Part shown: positions 61,357-64,000 of the stretch, one piece after another
Numbering within the stretch: position 1 is the stretch's first letter
Layout of the letters: each line of letters opens with the position of its first letter
NCBI GenBank assembly: GCA_907163375.1
Contig: CAJQUW010013662.1
Location: forward strand, 279,968 to 343,967
DNA length: 64,000 nt
Direction of reading: 5' to 3'
Source: Prostheceraeus crozeri
Taxonomy: Eukaryota; Platyhelminthes; Polycladida; Euryleptidae
Program-made: the position numbers and the translations under genes
The notes under the pieces: model-generated
What the model saw: only the letters and a program-made list of their open reading frames with translations
The model's database searches: none
What the model was told of the DNA's origin: nothing

Positions 61357-61740
61357 CGTAGTCTAACAAGCTCTTTACACATGGATCGCAGTCGATTGCT
61401 ATCCCTGTATCAGAAGTGTAAGCTATCTTAATTTTATCTAACACTATTTTTCATCTACCATTATCATCCATATGAAATGTTATAAGAATTGCAAGTTAGA
61501 CTAAGCGTGCTACTATTTCCAAATGAATAAAGTATACATGGTTAAATCATCCACTTAAGCCCATCCGTAGTCTAACAAGCTCTTTACACATGGATTGCAG
61601 TGGATTGCTATCCCTGTGTCAGACGTGTAAGCTATCTAAATTTTATTTAACACTATTTCATCTACCATCATCACCCATATGAAGTGTCATAAGATTTACA
61701 AGTTAGACTAAGCGTTCTACTATTTGTAAATGAAAGATAT
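61357..61740. repeat. Two direct copies of a repeat of about 200 bp
   Basis: ccgtagtctaacaagctctt begins at 61357 and 61565 (offset 208). Both copies continue through tttacacatgga, ttgctatccctg, gtaagctatct, catctaccat and aagttagactaagcg. No gene is seen. Confidence 0.8.
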
Positions 61741-61754
61741 AGTTTCAACAGTTT

Positions 61755-62918
61755 ACAGATTGAAAATAAAGTTTCAATAGTGTGTGTGTGTGTTAGAAAT
61801 AAAGCTTTATCTGTTTGTATGTTAGAAATAGAATGAAGTTTCACCAGTTGGCAAGTTAAGAATAAAGTTCTATCTGTTTATATGTTAGAAATAAAATAAA
61901 GTTTCAATAGTGTATGCGTTAGAAATAAAGTCTTAACTGTTTGTATATCAAAATAAAGTTTCAAGAGTTTACAAGTTAGAAATAAAGTTTCAATAGTGTA
62001 TATGTTAGAAATAAAGGTGTAACTGTTTGTAAAAATAAGATCGCAAGATTTACTAGTTTACAAGTTAGACTAAGTGTAAATTAAAAATAAATTATAACTG
62101 TTCACGTGTTTAAGCATTGATGCAACGATGAACAATTAATAAGCTGAAAAGTTTTAGATTCACTTTAATATTATCATATGTTTACAGATAGAAATGTATC
62201 ACAGCAAAGCTACTTCATGAGTTAGTTTGCTAGGAGTGTATCATCTCAAACTTTTACTCCGACTGTGGAACATTGATTTCCATGATGAAGATTTAAATAG
62301 TTAGATTCGATGACGAACAAGATTTACTAGTTCACAAGTTGGACAAAGTGTTCTACTATTTGTAAATGAAAGATATCATTTCAACAGTTTACCAGTTAGA
62401 AATAAAGTTTCAACAGTCTACAAGTTAAAAATAAAATTATAACTGTTTCAAGAGTTTACAAGTTAGAAATTAAGTTTCAATGGTGCATGCGTTAGAAATA
62501 AAGTTTTAGCTGTTTGTATATCAAAATAAAGTTTCAAGAGTTTACAAGTTAGAAATAAAATGAAGGTTCACCAGTTTACAAGTTAAGAATGAAGTTCTAT
62601 CTGTTTGTATGTTAGAAATAAAACAAAGTTTCAACCGTTAACAAGTTAAAAATAAAGTTTTAAGAGTTTACAAGTTAAAACTAATGTTTCAATAGTGTGT
62701 GTATGTTAAAAATAAAGTTTTATCTGTTTGTATGTTAGAAATAGAATGAAGTTTCACCAGTTTACAAGTTACGAATAAAGTTCTATCTCTTTAAGTTTAT
62801 AAGTTAAGAATAAAGTTCTATCTGTTTATATGTTAGAAATAGAATGAAGTTTCACCAGTTTACAAGTTAAGAATAAAGTTCTATCTGTTTATATGTTAGA
62901 AATAAAATAAAGTTTCAA
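61755..62918 (+). repeat. AATAAA-rich minisatellite
   Basis: Loose units of about 25-40 bp combine agtttacaagttagaaataa and agtttcaa or agttctatctgttt. Well over a dozen AATAAA hexamers, the metazoan poly(A) signal, occur on the plus strand. A less repetitive stretch lies at about 62,130-62,330, and a short GT run at 61,782-61,793. Placed after the small gene and structured elements, it could act as the 3'-end region of the unit. Confidence 0.75.
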
Positions 62919-62976
62919 TTCTTCCCTTTTCAGCGATTGAAATCTACTAACACACTACCGTATAATCGACCACTAT

Positions 62977-63074
62977 GGGGCAAGACATGATAGAGCCTCC
63001 ACGCGCCTTTTGCCCTGGGCAGTCTTTAGACTGGCGAATACTATCATTAAGTTGAATCTGCTATCAGTCAACTT
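62977..63074 (+). ncRNA. Structured element S2, copy c
   Basis: Stem 1 is kept, stem 2 has loop TTTA in place of TTCG with the CAGTC/GACTG stem intact, and stem 3 is identical (63049-63074) with the CTAT tip. It again ends 24 bp before the TATA box. Confidence 0.45.
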
Positions 63075-63098
63075 GAACGTTGCGTCCGTGTTAGAGGG

Positions 63099-63106
63099 TA
63101 TATAAA
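63099..63106 (+). promoter_or_regulatory. TATA box of the small gene, copy 2
   Basis: TATATAAA lies 39 bp before the ATG at 63138, the same spacing as copy 1. Confidence 0.6.
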
Positions 63107-63137
63107 CACTGCCTCTCATTTCATTTTCATTTCAATC

Positions 63138-63323
63138 ATGCAGACGCCGAACAAGTCAAGTCAGCTCTCCTCCGGACCGCAGTTAAGGCCGCGAAATTTA
63201 TTTGAGGAGTTTGTCAGGCTAGAGGAGCAAGACAGAGTTTTTAATAATCTTGCTCGGATTGGCAATCCGATGACAGCAACTGCTGTCAATCCAACGGACT
63301 GGTGCTACATTCCACTTTTTTAG
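63138..63323 (+). pseudogene. Small gene, copy 2, frame ends early (61 codons)
   Basis: Residues 16-61 match copy 1 closely (LRPRNLFEEFVRLEEQDRVF and onward). Near residue 6 two opposite one-base length changes give NKSSQLSSGPQ in place of NSQVSSPRGPQ. At the end a T run one base longer than in copy 1 brings a stop after IPLF. All three differences are one-base length changes, so this may be sequencing or assembly error in a real intact gene. Confidence 0.5.
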
Positions 63324-63509
63324 CCATGTACCAGTTAGTGTGGAAGTCGACAGTGCTAACCCAAAGAGAGAGTCAAAGACTCCTCTCAGTAAGAATTAGG
63401 CTCAGTGGTGTAAGATGACGTATTACTAGCTATCAAAGAAACGTAAGTACACCAACCTCAACTCCCCCGCAGCCACCACGAACCATCCGGCTCTCTTGAG
63501 GGCCACCAT

Positions 63510-63634
63510 GGGCTAGACATGATAGAAACCATCTCATCCCGCGGTTCTGAGCGGCGCTCTCGGGCAGTTGTCTCTTTCTAGCAGCGACTGGCGAATACTC
63601 TCATTAAGTTGAATCCGGCGTCATCAGTCAACTT
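63510..63634 (+). ncRNA. Structured element S2, copy d (degraded or misread)
   Basis: Blocks gacatgatagaa, cgactggcgaatac, attaagttgaat and agtcaacttg are recognisable in order, but inserted bases break the stems. It lies in the insertion-rich stretch of copy 2. Confidence 0.35.
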
Positions 63635-63687
63635 GCAAACGGTTGCCAGAATGAAGTTTCCGGTGTAAATACTTCCTTTCTGCGTCA

Positions 63688-63905
63688 CGGTCGTGTCCCT
63701 CTTGTAAAAGTGCGGAGACCATGAGGCGGTGAGACAAACTCACCGTAAGAGCTATCGTATAGTCCCGCCAAGGGACACCATTCGGCCAATGGTCTCTATC
63801 TCTGTTAACACTCCTGATCTCTGCGTCACTGCGATTGCACTAAGTGATTTGCCTTCTGTCTCATCAACCCGTAGTATGCCATTCGCGCCAGGGTGCGACA
63901 TTTAG
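63688..63905 (+). ncRNA. Structured element S1, copy 4 (degraded or misread)
   Basis: It corresponds to copy 3 (cgccaagggacaccattcgg, cgtagtatgccattcgcgcc) with many short insertions. It ends in cgacatttagccaactgtcg, which is identical to copy 3. Confidence 0.35.
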
Positions 63906-64000
63906 CCAACTGTCGAAGGTTGCCTAAAACTTTCCATTGCATACGTTATGAAACCATGAGTTCTACCTGTCTCTATCAATGAGACGAATTGATGAATGAA

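Larger units (their letters stand above)
60382..62920 (+). repeat. 2.54-kb tandem unit, copy 1
   Basis: The sequence from cttcctttttcagtgattga (60382) recurs from 62,921 on. The offset is 2,539-2,541 bp through the ATG of the small gene. The order inside is: acceptor-like tract, element S2, TATA box, small gene, S2 again, S1, two 200-bp repeats, AATAAA-rich minisatellite. Copy 2 runs off the window end. An array of more units beyond the window is likely but not visible. Confidence 0.8.
62921..64000 (+). repeat. 2.54-kb tandem unit, copy 2 (runs off the window)
   Basis: It repeats copy 1 from the acceptor-like tract onward. Identity is high to about 63,330, falls because of many one- to few-base insertions between about 63,330 and 63,900, and becomes nearly perfect again at 63,900-64,000. 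Confidence 0.8.

Overview
The window looks like nuclear DNA from a metazoan, most likely a marine invertebrate. It holds non-LTR retrotransposons of the CR1/Jockey group, a Harbinger-type transposon remnant and a hAT-like element. It also has TATA-box promoters, splice-like signals and very long satellite DNA. I see no rRNA, tRNA or prokaryotic-style operon, and the species cannot be named from the sequence.

Layout. (1) 1-10.4 kb is a graveyard of transposons. LINE A (minus strand, about 0.3-3.4 kb) has a frameshifted but nearly complete ORF2. An internally deleted Harbinger (about 4.95-5.8 kb) keeps the start of a transposase and a Myb/SANT-like gene. LINE B (minus, about 6.0-7.7 kb) keeps its ORF1 and endonuclease parts but has lost the reverse transcriptase. 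A short hAT-like element (9,308-10,059) lies in what may be a host exon. (2) 10.43-56.15 kb, about 71% of the window, is one satellite array of 16/17-bp units (consensus CGCTTCATCAACAGGT), with a conserved spacer of about 147 bp at 35 places. Every long open frame in it is a by-product of a consensus with no forward stop codon. (3) 56.15-58.86 kb holds a perfect palindrome, a possible short first exon, poly-C repeats, a 22-bp tandem repeat and a repeat of about 490 bp. (4) 58.86-64.0 kb is the most unusual part. A CRE/E-box/TATA promoter with a splice donor leads into about 1.5 kb dense with potential RNA hairpins. A 2.54-kb unit follows and begins again at 62.92 kb. Each unit carries structured elements, a TATA box 39 bp before an ATG, a small unknown protein gene (88 aa in copy 1), further structured elements, and in copy 1 an AT-rich minisatellite full of AATAAA signals.

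The best candidates for something undescribed are the right-hand region (stem-loops sharing a G-CTAT-C tip on different but matching stems, repeated structured elements, and an unrecognised small protein gene in tandem) and the ordered, mosaic spacer families of the satellite. All function statements for these are inference.
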